Of a stretch of 64,000 nt of DNA, positions 1 through 9,038 are shown one piece after another. The notes below the pieces were generated by a model. The model did not search any database. It was not told where the DNA came from and saw nothing but the letters and a program-made list of their open reading frames with translations. This stretch comes from an uncultured Oscillospiraceae bacterium. Lineage in GTDB: Bacteria > Bacillota > Clostridia > Oscillospirales > Acutalibacteraceae. Location of the stretch: assembly GCA_900555015.1 (NCBI GenBank), contig USJL01000004.1, forward strand, positions 37,774-101,773. The letters run 5' to 3'. How positions within the stretch are numbered: position 1 is the stretch's first letter; every line of letters begins with the position of its first letter. Both the position numbers and the translations under genes were made by a program.

Positions 1-404
1 TCCTTAACATAACTCCAAATTTTTTCTTCATCTTCATCTGCCTTTTTAACAACCAAAACATCGGGATAACGGGAAATTGAAGAAGCACCGAAATCCTCTT
101 TTAAATCATAAGTTTCGGCAATTTCTTCAAGTGCTTTAACATAAGCACCTGCTAAAGTATGATTTACTACAACTTGAGCGTCTTCCGTGTTAAGTGCTTC
201 AATAGTAACAAAGCAATCAATTTTACCCCTTGAAACACGTGAATTAACATAAGATTTAATTTTGTCTTCAACAAAGCCATACTGTCTTGGCAATCTACAG
301 TTAAATTCAAAATACCTGTGATTAACCGATTTTAATTCAACTGTAATAACATAACCGTCAATTTCTTTTGAGGCTCTGCCGAAACCTGTCATAGATTTAA
401 GCAT
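1..404 (-). CDS. yicC: YicC/YloC-family endoribonuclease, 3' end outside window
   Basis: The minus-strand frame opens with MLKSMTGFGRA and continues ITVELKSVNHRYFE, the hallmark N-terminus of the YicC/YloC family, whose members are endoribonucleases implicated in RNA turnover. About 134 codons are present; the family is normally about 290 residues, so the C-terminal half lies beyond base 1. The ATG at 404 has a GGAG Shine-Dalgarno 8 bases upstream, and a TTGACC-17-TATAAT promoter lies just before it. In many Firmicutes this gene is followed by remA, gmk and rpoZ; those would lie outside the window. Family identity is secure; the biochemical role is known only from relatives. Confidence 0.9.
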   Translation of the reverse strand, partial: MLKSMTGFGRASKEIDGYVITVELKSVNHRYFEFNCRLPRQYGFVEDKIKSYVNSRVSRGKIDCFVTIEALNTEDAQVVVNHTLAGAYVKALEEIAETYDLKEDFGASSISRYPDVLVVKKADEDEEKIWSYVK

Positions 405-433
405 AAATACATCTCCAACTTTTTATTGCAAAT

Positions 434-462
434 ATTATATTACTTAACATATATAAGGTCAA
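434..462 (-). promoter_or_regulatory. Sigma-A-type promoter for yicC
   Basis: On the minus strand TTGACC (457-462) is separated by 17 bases from a perfect TATAAT (434-439), about 30 bases before the yicC start codon. This is a pattern match only. Confidence 0.7.
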
Positions 463-510
463 TGATTTGTTAACAATTTATTTACAATATTAATGAAATT
501 TTAACAAAAT

Positions 511-548
511 AAAAAAGCCGCTCCAAAATTATATTATCGGAACGGTTT
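511..548 (-). terminator. Rho-independent terminator after the WYL gene
   Basis: Minus-strand stem with arms 539-546 and 517-524 (one G-U pair) and a 14-base AT loop, followed by a run of six T. It lies directly downstream of the WYL regulator stop at 562 and separates it from yicC. Confidence 0.75.
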
Positions 549-561
549 ATATTAATAAATG

Positions 562-1554
562 TTATTGATAAACAGAAATTATTGAAGTTGCTTTTTCTTT
601 AATTTTCTCTACCAAAGACTCGGGCTCAGTTACTTTGATTTTGTTGCCGTATTGCATAACCCAACTTACAAGTCCATCGCTTACAGCAGCCTTAACTGTA
701 GTTGAAAAATGGTCATTGTCAATGGCGGTAAACGGAATTTTACTGCCAAATCTATCCATCATTTCTTCCCGTAAATCAAGATGACAAATAATTTTAACAT
801 TTTCTGTTTTACCTGAAAACATATTAAACATTTTAGCAGCATAATCGGCAGAATCAAAAACACCGTCTTCATATTCGCTCACTTCTTCAACAGGTCTGGC
901 AGTTTCGTCTAATATTTCAATTTTTCTCATTCTGTCTAATCTTAAATTCATAAGATTATCGTATTTTTCGTTATTGCAAACAAGGTAATAGTGGTCTTCT
1001 TTCCAAATTAACGAATAAGGTGAAACAATAAAAGTTTTTGTTGTATACGATTTTTTATTTTCCTTATCAATATTTCTGCGCTTATAAGTGAATTTTACTT
1101 TTTTATTGATACTTATCGCTTCATCCAAATTGTCGATAATATAATAAATTTCTTCGTTATCACATTTATTTTCACTTTCTCTGTAAACTTGAGAAGTAAG
1201 CTCTTTCGCCTGATAAAAAGAAACAAGCGACTCAAGTTTATTTACAAGCGCCTTAGTTTTATTAGGGGTAATAAATCCCGCAAATGTTACTGCGTCAATA
1301 AGAAGTCGTACCTCGGGAATTTCAAATGTCCTCGAAGCCATAAAAAAGCCTTTTTTAGGAGATTTTACACTAACAATATTACAACCTATTTCATTTAATG
1401 CTTTAACATCAGCGTAAATACTTTTTCTTTCGCATGTAATTCCGTCTTTTTCAAGCATTTGAATAAGTTGTGTTGTTGTTAAAGGATGTTCCTCGTCGGA
1501 AAATTGCTCTAAATACTTTAAAATAAACAATGTTTTCAATTTTGAAGTTTGCAT
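562..1554 (-). CDS. HTH-WYL domain transcriptional regulator
   Basis: A 330-residue protein. The N-terminus (about residues 1-70, TTTQLIQMLEKDGITCERKSIYADVKAL) is a DeoR/HTH_11-like winged helix. The middle (about 145-215) has the WYL-domain pattern, ending PYSLIWKEDHYYLVCNNE followed by NLRLDRM, and a WCX-like C-terminus follows. WYL proteins are ligand-sensing transcription factors, often responding to nucleic-acid species; the ligand here is unknown. The ATG has a GAGGTGATAAT ribosome site. It lies 27 bases after the penicillin-binding protein gene and is probably co-transcribed with it. What it controls cannot be told from the sequence. Confidence 0.85.
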   Translation of the reverse strand: MQTSKLKTLFILKYLEQFSDEEHPLTTTQLIQMLEKDGITCERKSIYADVKALNEIGCNIVSVKSPKKGFFMASRTFEIPEVRLLIDAVTFAGFITPNKTKALVNKLESLVSFYQAKELTSQVYRESENKCDNEEIYYIIDNLDEAISINKKVKFTYKRRNIDKENKKSYTTKTFIVSPYSLIWKEDHYYLVCNNEKYDNLMNLRLDRMRKIEILDETARPVEEVSEYEDGVFDSADYAAKMFNMFSGKTENVKIICHLDLREEMMDRFGSKIPFTAIDNDHFSTTVKAAVSDGLVSWVMQYGNKIKVTEPESLVEKIKEKATSIISVYQ

Positions 1555-1581
1555 ATTATCACCTCAAAACATATATTATCA

Positions 1582-3063
1582 TTATTTATATAATTTTTCA
1601 ACTATGCTCCTAAAAATCGGACAGCAATCCGCCGAACCGCTTACACCGTTCTCATTTAAAATAACAACAGCATATTTGGGATTGTCAAAAGGATAAAATC
1701 CTGCAAACCAAGTGTCATATATTTCATTTTCATCAATAAATTTACCTGTTTGCGCTGTTGATGTTTTACCCGCACTTTTTTCGTTATAATCGGCTTTATT
1801 TCCTGTTCCGTCTGAAACAGCAAAACGCATATATTCGGTTAATTTATAAGATGTGCTTGCTTTAAAAACTCTTTTTCCCAAATCCGTTTCGTTATAAAAT
1901 GCGCCGCCGTTATCATCAACACTTCCCAAAACAAAATTAGGAACATTATATATTCCGCCATTTGCTATGGCACAAACAACAGAAATAAAATGGAGCGGTG
2001 AATCTGTTAATTTTCCTTGCCCAAATCCAAGCAAAGCCAACTCACCTTTTGATTTTAATTCGTTAATACTTGGAAAATATCCTCCGTTTAATTTAATATT
2101 TGATTCAATATCAATCATTTCGCCGAAACCAAGAGATTTTGCAGTTTCAAAAATCTTTTCTTTACCTAATTTCAAAGCACAGTTTATAAAATAGCAGTTG
2201 CAGGAATTAGCAAGCCCCTGCTTTAAATTTTGTTTACCGTGTACTTTTTCTTTTTGACAAGTAAATGTAGTATCGCCGACAATTATTTTACCGTTACATT
2301 CATAAACTTCATCAAAACCGTTTTCAATAGCGCAAATTGAAACAACCGTCTTAAATATCGAACCTACCGGGTAAGTTAATTCACAATGATTTAAGCTGTC
2401 TTTACTTTTACTGACACAAGCAAGAATGTTGCAAGTATCAACATCTGCAACAATTACTGCACCACTGTTAATTGTTACAGAACATTCTTCGGCGATTTTC
2501 TGTACATTCTTATCTAAAGTTAAAATAACTCCTTTTGACGAATCATAATTATAATTTAAAATTTCTCCATCATCACCTTCAAGAAGTCTTCCCTTAGCAT
2601 TAACAGCGAAATTCACCGTTTTTTCTCCCACAATATCGCTAAAATTATTTTGAAGTTCTTTTATTACAACATTTGTATTTTTAAAATTATCAGTTTTGAT
2701 TTTTTCAATTTGAATATATTTGCAACCATAATCTTTTTTTCCAACTTTTTTCAATACAGGATAACCTTTTGACAATTCATCTTTTATTTCTTTACACTCG
2801 TCTTTATCAAATATTAAATTTAATTCGCTTAGACACTTTTCGTTTGGTCTTATAACAGCAATATACCCTATATCATTATTAGTTAATTTATTTAAATTGC
2901 AATCATACAAAGTCAAATTTAATTTATCTATATTTAGCGTGTAACTGTTATATGTTGAAGATACGGCAAATTCACCGCTGAACATAATATAAGCTATTCT
3001 TCCAAGTGTGATAACAAAAGTAAAAATAATGGTTAACATTAAAGAAATAATTCTTTTAGACAA
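1582..3063 (-). CDS. Class B-like penicillin-binding transpeptidase
   Basis: A 493-residue protein with one N-terminal membrane anchor (about residues 5-28), a short non-catalytic domain and a transpeptidase domain. Visible catalytic motifs are SIFK (nucleophile Ser235, Lys238), SCN (287-289) and, in the third position, KTS (433-435) within AGKTSTAQTG, where KTG is usual. It would cross-link peptidoglycan outside the membrane. No PASTA domains are present and the N-terminal module is much shorter than in PBP2 or SpoVD, so it cannot be assigned to elongation, division or sporulation. Translation appears to start at TTG 3063, because GAGGTG lies 8 bases before it; that site is inside a hairpin. 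Confidence 0.85.
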   Translation of the reverse strand: MSKRIISLMLTIIFTFVITLGRIAYIMFSGEFAVSSTYNSYTLNIDKLNLTLYDCNLNKLTNNDIGYIAVIRPNEKCLSELNLIFDKDECKEIKDELSKGYPVLKKVGKKDYGCKYIQIEKIKTDNFKNTNVVIKELQNNFSDIVGEKTVNFAVNAKGRLLEGDDGEILNYNYDSSKGVILTLDKNVQKIAEECSVTINSGAVIVADVDTCNILACVSKSKDSLNHCELTYPVGSIFKTVVSICAIENGFDEVYECNGKIIVGDTTFTCQKEKVHGKQNLKQGLANSCNCYFINCALKLGKEKIFETAKSLGFGEMIDIESNIKLNGGYFPSINELKSKGELALLGFGQGKLTDSPLHFISVVCAIANGGIYNVPNFVLGSVDDNGGAFYNETDLGKRVFKASTSYKLTEYMRFAVSDGTGNKADYNEKSAGKTSTAQTGKFIDENEIYDTWFAGFYPFDNPKYAVVILNENGVSGSADCCPIFRSIVEKLYK

Positions 3064-3102
3064 AATTAAAACACCTCTGTGATATTATTCACAAAGGTGT
3101 TA
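3064..3102 (-). terminator. Terminator hairpin that also contains the PBP ribosome site
   Basis: A 13-pair inverted repeat (3070-3082 with 3089-3101, one G-U or mismatch) with a 6-base loop lies between the U32 stop and the PBP start. On the minus strand the stem is followed by TTTTAATTTT. The GAGGTG used to start the PBP is within the 3' arm, so folding would both end upstream transcription and hide the ribosome site. Confidence 0.7.
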
Positions 3103-3106
3103 TTTT

Positions 3107-4330
3107 TTAATCTCTTTTCCGCCTAAAAATAGCGTTCGATGAAATATTTCCGTCATACTTAAACGAATAAACATCTGTTGCCTTATTTGCAACATCAGTT
3201 TTTTCGTTATCATTTTCATTATACAAATCTTCAACTTTTATAATATAAGGCTTTTTAAAGGGCTCAACTACTTCAAGCTCATCACCTTGATAAAATCTGT
3301 TTCTTTGAACAACAACGATTCTGCCGTTTTCATATTTTTTAAATACGGCACAAACATCCCAATCACGAATATAACCGCCTGTTTCATGAACCTGACCGTT
3401 TTGAATTTTACCAAAATTAAAACCGGTGGTATATTGACGGTGGCTCATTTTATCCATTTCGTCAAGAATCCACTGAGGAACTTTAAAATCATCAGAAGGA
3501 TTTTTTAAATACTCATCTATAGCTGCACGATAAGCATAAGTAACAATCGCTGTATAATACTCGCTTTTTGCCCTTCCTTCAATTTTAAATGAATCAATTC
3601 CGGCATCTACAAGTTCAGGAATATGTTCTATCATACATAAATCTTTTGAATTAAATATATAAGTTCCGTCTTCCTCTTGATTAATAGGAAAATATTGACC
3701 CGGTCTTGTTTCTTCAACAAGATGATATTTCCACCTGCAAGGTTGAGCACAATCGCCCCTGTTTGCATCTCTTCCAACCATATAATCGGAAAGAATACAT
3801 CTGCCGCTGAAACTCATACACATGGCACCGTGCACAAATACTTCTATTTCAAGATTCGGATTTGTTTTTTCTCTTATAGTTTTAATTTCTTTGAGAGATA
3901 ATTCACGTGCTGTTACAATACGAGTCGCCCCCATATCATAAAAAGCATTGGCAGTTTGATAATTAACAACACCGGCTTGTGTTGAAATATGCACATCGGT
4001 ATCGGGAGCGTATTTTTTTGCCAAAGACAGCACTCCCATATCGGCAATAATCAAAGCGTCTACACCTATAGATGAAACATATTTTAAATATTCCGGCAAC
4101 ATATCAATTTCTTCATTGCGCGGCAATGTATTACATGTTAAATACAGCTTTTTATTATTTGCATGAACAAAATCAACAGCCTCTTTTAATTGTTCGCCAT
4201 TAAAATTTGACGGATTTGTTCTCATTCCAAACATGGTTCCGCCTACATATACGGCGTCTGCTCCGAATTTTACGGCAAGTTTTAATCTTTCAAAATCACC
4301 GGCAGGTGAAAGTAATTCTATATTTCTCAT
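3107..4330 (-). CDS. U32 family peptidase, probable tRNA hydroxylation protein
   Basis: About 407 residues. It starts RNIELLSPAGDFERLKLAVKFGADAVYVGG and carries the U32 signature around MSFSGRCILSDYMVGRDANRGDCAQPCRW, whose cysteines bind an Fe-S cluster in relatives. Many U32 members, such as TrhP/YrrN/YrrO, act in prephenate-dependent 5-hydroxyuridine formation at tRNA position 34; this one is next to mltG, as yrrL is near yrrN-yrrO in Bacillus. That supports a tRNA-modification role rather than proteolysis. The ATG at 4330 follows the mltG stop by two bases with no clear Shine-Dalgarno, so translation is probably coupled; a TTG at 4336 is the other option. Confidence 0.85.
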   Translation of the reverse strand: MRNIELLSPAGDFERLKLAVKFGADAVYVGGTMFGMRTNPSNFNGEQLKEAVDFVHANNKKLYLTCNTLPRNEEIDMLPEYLKYVSSIGVDALIIADMGVLSLAKKYAPDTDVHISTQAGVVNYQTANAFYDMGATRIVTARELSLKEIKTIREKTNPNLEIEVFVHGAMCMSFSGRCILSDYMVGRDANRGDCAQPCRWKYHLVEETRPGQYFPINQEEDGTYIFNSKDLCMIEHIPELVDAGIDSFKIEGRAKSEYYTAIVTYAYRAAIDEYLKNPSDDFKVPQWILDEMDKMSHRQYTTGFNFGKIQNGQVHETGGYIRDWDVCAVFKKYENGRIVVVQRNRFYQGDELEVVEPFKKPYIIKVEDLYNENDNEKTDVANKATDVYSFKYDGNISSNAIFRRKRD

Positions 4331-4332
4331 AA

Positions 4333-5598
4333 TCAATAATTTAAATAAGGTGCGTAAGTTTGAATTTTCGATTTGAATTCCGCATAAGTTGATGCGGTAT
4401 AAAGGTTTCCGTTTGTATCATGGAAGAAGAAATAATAATCTGTCTCTTCAGGATATAATGCGGCTTCTATTGCGGCAATACCGGGATTACAAATTGGTCC
4501 CTGAGGCAAACCGACAACTGTTGAATTATTATTTGTATTATAATAATTCAAATAGTACTCAGAAGTGTGTGCAGAAGTTGACGATAAAGACGGTGCAACT
4601 TTATTATTAATGTAATCGGAAGTTGATTGACAGCCAAGTGACGGATAATTTGTTTTATCCTTTAGTCTGTTTTCTATAACAGAAGCAATAGTTGCCATTT
4701 GGTCATTATTTCCTGCTTCAGCCTGAACAATTGAAGCAATGGTTAATATTTCATACATTGAATAGCCCATTTCTGCGGCACGTTTTCTGTATTCTTCAGT
4801 AATATTTTTTTCTGTATTTGAAAGGAAAGTTTCAATAGTGCTTGATGCACTTTGTCCTATATAGAAATCATACGTATCTGGGAAAAGATATCCCTCAAGC
4901 CTATAAGGCACCTGTTCTTTTGATTCCAAACCCGAAACAAGGGAATAAGAGAAATTAGTTGACTCAATAACCGAAAGCAAAGCCGCCCTGTCGCAAACTT
5001 CATTATCAACAAGTTTATTGATAATATCGGCAGTAGTATAGCCTTCAGGGAAAGTCAGCCTTATAGTTTCTGTGTTTTCAGGCTTGCCTTTTAACGTGAT
5101 AAGCATACCCTCCAGTCCCATTTTTCCGTATAAATAATAAACGCCGGCTTCATAAGGACCGTCAACATCATGACCGCTTAAAACCTTATCGGATAATGCA
5201 ACAAAAAACTTGCAAAAGTTTTTACATTTAATTAATCCGTTGTCAGCAAGTAAATCTATAGCTTTTGACGAAGAATCAATTTCTTCGGTAAAACTTACCG
5301 TAACAGATGAAGTTGATTTTGTAATGCCGAATATATCGTTTAAACAAAATACAGCGTAAACAGAAAGAATCATAGAAACAACTATTACAATAATAAAAAA
5401 CATATATGTGGATGCAACACTGTTATTTGCTTCTTTTCTTTTTGCTTTAATAACCGATTTTTTTGCATTTTCTTTTTGCTTTTTCTCATCACTTATTTTT
5501 TTTGCAAAATCCTCTTCGGAAAAATAAATATCCTTGTGCGAAGATGCATTGTCAACAGGATTAATTCCCGAATTTTCAAAATCGAATTTATCAGCCAT
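4333..5598 (-). CDS. mltG: Endolytic murein transglycosylase MltG (YceG-like)
   Basis: A 421-residue protein with a charged cytoplasmic N-terminus, one membrane segment (about 66-86) and a YceG domain containing EGYLFPDTYDF (235-245) and ASIVQAEAGN, whose Glu294 matches the catalytic glutamate of MltG. It cleaves nascent glycan strands in the membrane and sets strand length. The gene is followed two bases later by the U32 gene, a pairing common in Firmicutes. The ATG has AAAGGTAG upstream. Confidence 0.92.
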   Translation of the reverse strand: MADKFDFENSGINPVDNASSHKDIYFSEEDFAKKISDEKKQKENAKKSVIKAKRKEANNSVASTYMFFIIVIVVSMILSVYAVFCLNDIFGITKSTSSVTVSFTEEIDSSSKAIDLLADNGLIKCKNFCKFFVALSDKVLSGHDVDGPYEAGVYYLYGKMGLEGMLITLKGKPENTETIRLTFPEGYTTADIINKLVDNEVCDRAALLSVIESTNFSYSLVSGLESKEQVPYRLEGYLFPDTYDFYIGQSASSTIETFLSNTEKNITEEYRKRAAEMGYSMYEILTIASIVQAEAGNNDQMATIASVIENRLKDKTNYPSLGCQSTSDYINNKVAPSLSSTSAHTSEYYLNYYNTNNNSTVVGLPQGPICNPGIAAIEAALYPEETDYYFFFHDTNGNLYTASTYAEFKSKIQTYAPYLNY

Positions 5599-5673
5599 TA
5601 AATCACTACCTTTCCAATCACAACTTTTAACTTCTAAAAAATAAATACTAAATTAATGTATTAAGATTAAACA

Positions 5674-6231
5674 TTACATACATGAAATTACTTCCTGCTC
5701 GGTAATAATAAAATCAACTTTCATATCAAAATCATTAATAGGCAATTCATTTACAACCAAGTTATTATAACACAAACCTGCAGAAACAGAAACATTATTT
5801 TTCAAAAATCTGTCATAATAGCCTTTTCCGTAACCCAAGCGATAACCGTTTTGGTCAAAAGCTATGCCCGGAACTAAACAAACGGCATCGTCAAACGAGC
5901 AAACCTTTTCGCAAGTATCGTCAGGTTCTGATATTCCATAAAATCCTTTATGCAAATCACTAAATGATTTTATTATGCGGAACTCCATTAATCCGTCATT
6001 ATTTAAGCAAACAGGAACAGCCACTGTTTTTCCGTCTTTAAAAGCAGTTTCAATAATAAGGTTTGTATTTACCTCATCTTTTAGAGCAATATAGCATAAT
6101 ATTAAGTTTGAATTTTTATATGTATTACTTTTTAAAAAGTTTTGGCATATAACAGAACTTTTAACTTCTTTATTCTCAATATTGGCTCTGATATTTTTTA
6201 ATTCTCTTCTTAATTTATTTTTTATTTGCAT
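5674..6231 (-). CDS. fau: 5-formyltetrahydrofolate cyclo-ligase
   Basis: A 185-residue protein containing VPGIAFDQNGYRLGYGKGYYDRFL (about residues 118-142), the signature of MTHFS. The enzyme converts 5-formyl-THF to 5,10-methenyl-THF using ATP. The start codon overlaps the end of the DJ-1 gene by 10 bases (CAATGCAAATAA) without a good ribosome site, which suggests translational coupling. It is the last gene of the dnaG-led run, 75 bases before mltG. Confidence 0.93.
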   Translation of the reverse strand: MQIKNKLRRELKNIRANIENKEVKSSVICQNFLKSNTYKNSNLILCYIALKDEVNTNLIIETAFKDGKTVAVPVCLNNDGLMEFRIIKSFSDLHKGFYGISEPDDTCEKVCSFDDAVCLVPGIAFDQNGYRLGYGKGYYDRFLKNNVSVSAGLCYNNLVVNELPINDFDMKVDFIITEQEVISCM

Positions 6232-6761
6232 TGAATGGTTTTCCTAATGCTTTCAGCAGTTTGTTTATCTGCAAGTGCTTTAACAATTTCAAACCCGAAT
6301 TCAAGAGAAACACCTGCACCTTTTGCCGTAATATAATTTTCATCCTTAACAACATATTCTTGCGATAAATTTGCACCGTCAAGATACTTTTCAAAACCGG
6401 GGAAACAAATTGCATTTTTATTTTTCAAAATCCCTTTTTTACCAAGTAAAGAAGGTGCGGCACATATTGCGCAAATCAACAGCCTATCTTTTGCTGCTTT
6501 ATCAATAACAGTACTAACAAATTCGGATTTTTCCAAATTTTCAACGCCTAATCCGCCGCCGGGCAAAATTATACATTCGGCATCAGAATAATCAAATTCA
6601 TCACATGTTACATCTGCAACCAAAGGCACGCCATTTGAAGAAACAACGGTTTTGCCTGTAACACCAACTGTTTTTATTTCAATTTTTGCCCGTCTTATAA
6701 TGTCAACCGGCGCCATTGCTTCAACAATTTCAAATCCGTCTGCTAAAAAAATATAAACCAT
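6222..6761 (-). CDS. DJ-1/PfpI family protein
   Basis: A 179-residue single-domain protein of the ThiJ/DJ-1 class: GFEIVEAMAPVDIIRRA near the N-terminus with the conserved glutamate, then ILPGGGLGVENL and the nucleophile elbow ICAICAAPSLLG with its conserved cysteine (about residue 100). Relatives act as deglycase-like or redox-protective proteins, and exact reactions are debated. A strong AAGGAG precedes the ATG. It is part of a tight operon with a GNAT protein and fau. Confidence 0.88.
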   Translation of the reverse strand: MVYIFLADGFEIVEAMAPVDIIRRAKIEIKTVGVTGKTVVSSNGVPLVADVTCDEFDYSDAECIILPGGGLGVENLEKSEFVSTVIDKAAKDRLLICAICAAPSLLGKKGILKNKNAICFPGFEKYLDGANLSQEYVVKDENYITAKGAGVSLEFGFEIVKALADKQTAESIRKTIQCK

Positions 6762-6766
6762 TTTTA

Positions 6767-7291
6767 TTACTCCTTAAAATTAAAACCGGTGTTTCCTATT
6801 TCAAAATTCTTGTTTGAAAAAACCATTCCTTTCGGATAATCAAAATCACTGCCATCATACAAATATTCTTTAATTTCTTTGTTTTCGTTAAAAGAAATAT
6901 AATTTTCATATTTTTTATCACTGAATAATTTTGTATCAAATCCGAACTTTTTATAATAATCAAACAAATTTAAATTTGCAGGTATAAGCCAAAGAAAATC
7001 TTTCATTTCTTCTTTGGCAAATTCAATAAGTTTTGCTGCATATCCTTTTTTTCTGTAATCTTTAAGTGTTGCCACAGCGTAAATATATTCACCGCTTAAA
7101 TTGCTGTATTTACAGTCTATCAAAAAAAGCATTGAAACCAGTTTACCGTTTACAAATAAACCAAGACATTTTTTATTTTTACAATTATTTAAAAAGAACA
7201 TAATTTCTTCTTTGGTATCGCCGAAAACATTATGCCAAACATTTATTATTTGTTCACTGTCATTGGTATATAAAATATTATAATCTGTCAA
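6767..7291 (-). CDS. GNAT family N-acetyltransferase
   Basis: About 174 residues with the acetyl-CoA-binding motif A, seen as EYIYAVATLKDYRKKGYAAKLIEFA, followed by NLNLFDYYKKFGF typical of motif B. The substrate is unknown. The start is not ATG: AGAGG lies 9 bases before a TTG at 7291, whereas the TTG at 7300 would touch the Shine-Dalgarno, so 7291 is preferred. The reading frame overlaps the DUF2156 gene in either case. Confidence 0.8.
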   Translation of the reverse strand: MTDYNILYTNDSEQIINVWHNVFGDTKEEIMFFLNNCKNKKCLGLFVNGKLVSMLFLIDCKYSNLSGEYIYAVATLKDYRKKGYAAKLIEFAKEEMKDFLWLIPANLNLFDYYKKFGFDTKLFSDKKYENYISFNENKEIKEYLYDGSDFDYPKGMVFSNKNFEIGNTGFNFKE

Positions 7292-8174
7292 AAACCGCAA
7301 CCTCTTTTTTTAACCATACAGTCGGATGATATGACTGTTTTGCTTTTCTTAAACCTTCAATGCCCAAATCTTCTTCTCTGTTAATAAATTTATATCCTTT
7401 TTCAACAAGAACTTTAGCAAATTCCTGGTTAATTATGGCATATGCCCCCTGAATATCCGCAGGTGCTTTTTCAAAATGAGTTACAAAACAATCTTTATCG
7501 TGTTGCTCTCCGTAAGTATAAGCAACAGCCTTGCCGCCTATTCTTATTAAGCCGCCGAAAAATCCCAGTTCGGAATAATTTTCAAAGCCGGTTAAAACAG
7601 ATTCAAATTCCAAAGAATAATCAGAGTCATTTTCATCTTTATTTTCAATCCAATCAGAATGTAACTCTATACACTCGTTAATATTGCTTTCATTAATAAT
7701 TTCAAAATTCCAGTCCGGATTGTTTTTTTTAAAATTGGTAATATGGTTTCTTTTTGAATGATATTTTTTACCGGATAAATTTGCCAAATCAACTGCATTA
7801 TAAATATAATCATTATCGCCGTCATCATAATAGTAAGTAATATTATCCGAAAAATATTCATTTAACATTCTTTTATAATTTTCGGTTACACCGTAAAACT
7901 TAGGTATAACATTATTCTGCCTTGCATCTTCAATTATTTGAAGCACGGCATTCTTAAAATCGCCGTTACCGATAGGTAAAGAATAGGCCATATCGCTGCC
8001 TTTTCCCCATCTGCAAATAAAAAAATCATTATAACGTGAAATTTGAGTTCTGTAAGCAGTATGCCAAATATATTGAGTTCCGAATGTATATTCACAATTC
8101 ATGCTATGAGCAAACTCAAAACATTTATCTACCCAATGTTTATCGGAAATTTCAGGTACTTTGAATTCTAACAT
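7278..8174 (-). CDS. DUF2156 (phosphatidylglycerol lysyltransferase C-terminal-like) protein
   Basis: A 298-residue soluble protein starting MLEFKVPEISDKHWVDKCFEFAH, with KYHSKRNHITNFKKNNPDWNFEII in the middle and FINREEDLGIEGLRKAKQSYHPT near the end, the usual landmarks of DUF2156, a double-GNAT fold related to the aminoacyl-transferase domain of MprF. There are no membrane segments, so it is unlikely to be a complete MprF. The start has AAAGAGGAATT and overlaps the tmk stop by 7 bases. Substrate unknown. Confidence 0.83.
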   Translation of the reverse strand: MLEFKVPEISDKHWVDKCFEFAHSMNCEYTFGTQYIWHTAYRTQISRYNDFFICRWGKGSDMAYSLPIGNGDFKNAVLQIIEDARQNNVIPKFYGVTENYKRMLNEYFSDNITYYYDDGDNDYIYNAVDLANLSGKKYHSKRNHITNFKKNNPDWNFEIINESNINECIELHSDWIENKDENDSDYSLEFESVLTGFENYSELGFFGGLIRIGGKAVAYTYGEQHDKDCFVTHFEKAPADIQGAYAIINQEFAKVLVEKGYKFINREEDLGIEGLRKAKQSYHPTVWLKKEVAVFDRL

Positions 8175-8833
8175 AATTCCTCTTTTAATAAATCAATAAT
8201 TTTGTTATGAATTTCTTCTATTGAATACGGATTAATGCCGTCAGAGCAAGAAATAACATCCCAATTCTGCTTTTTCGCAGCATACAGTGCCGATTCTCTG
8301 CACTTATTTAAAAATGCCACATTAGCCTCGTGAACGTCTTTTTTACCTTCATCGCCATTATATCTTTGAGTCATAAGTTTTTGCGATATTTCAACAGGCA
8401 TGTCAAGATATATCACTCTGTCAGGTTTTGGAATCCCGATTTTATTATACTCAAAATCGGCACTCCAATCCAAATATTCATTCCATTTATCTTTTGGAAT
8501 CTTTTCCATTTGATAAATGGAATTCGATGTTGCATATCTGTCAGCCAATATAACTGCACCGGACTCATAATCATTACCCCAACCCAATTTGTAAGAAGCA
8601 AATCTGTCTACTGCATAGAAAGCACCGGCAGCATAAGCATTAACATCATCGGCTGATTTACCGAATTCACCGCCCAAATACATTTTTACCAATATACTGG
8701 AAGGGCTGTCATAATCCGGCAGCTTAATTTTTTTATACGTAATGTTATTTTCATTAAAATACTTTTCAATCAATGCAACTTGCGTTGATTTTCCCGAACC
8801 GTCAAGTCCCTCAACAATAATTAACTTACTCAT
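8168..8833 (-). CDS. tmk: dTMP (thymidylate) kinase
   Basis: A 221-residue nucleotide kinase: P-loop GLDGSGKST (about residues 9-17), the DR motif in ILADRYATSNSIYQ and a lid region around TQRYNGDEGKKD. It phosphorylates dTMP to dTDP for DNA synthesis. The longer frame from 8875 adds a lysine-rich stretch unlike the family, and the ATG at 8833 gives the standard MSKLIIVEGLDGSG start, overlapping the DUF896 stop by 8 bases. The insert around KLGWGNDYESG is typical of the Clostridia-type enzymes. Confidence 0.88.
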   Translation of the reverse strand: MSKLIIVEGLDGSGKSTQVALIEKYFNENNITYKKIKLPDYDSPSSILVKMYLGGEFGKSADDVNAYAAGAFYAVDRFASYKLGWGNDYESGAVILADRYATSNSIYQMEKIPKDKWNEYLDWSADFEYNKIGIPKPDRVIYLDMPVEISQKLMTQRYNGDEGKKDVHEANVAFLNKCRESALYAAKKQNWDVISCSDGINPYSIEEIHNKIIDLLKEELC

Positions 8834-9038
8834 GTTTTTTCTTTTGCACTTTCTTTTTATTTCCTTTTTCATCAACGATATAAGTGTTATTTAACTGCGC
8901 CTCTAAATTTTCTCTGAAACTTGCGATATAAATACTTCTTAATTCCGCCTGTTCAATTCGCTCGTCTGCAGTTAAACCTTCATTTTTTGATTTTCTTGAC
9001 AATTCATTAATTCTCTTAATTTGTTCTTCAGTAACCAT
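8826..9038 (-). CDS. DUF896 (YnzC-like) small protein
   Basis: A 70-residue basic protein, [23 protein letters not shown] followed by EQAELRSIYIASFRENL, which matches the DUF896/YnzC family of two-helix proteins. A family member in Bacillus is linked to the SOS response, but its molecular role is unclear. Its ATG overlaps the rpoD stop in a TAATG junction, so it is translationally coupled to sigma-A. Confidence 0.88.
   Translation of the reverse strand: MVTEEQIKRINELSRKSKNEGLTADERIEQAELRSIYIASFRENLEAQLNNTYIVDEKGNKKKVQKKKHE

Noticed and set aside
8834..8875. N-terminal extension of tmk
   Set aside because: Lysine-rich and absent from the family; ATG 8833 gives the standard start.
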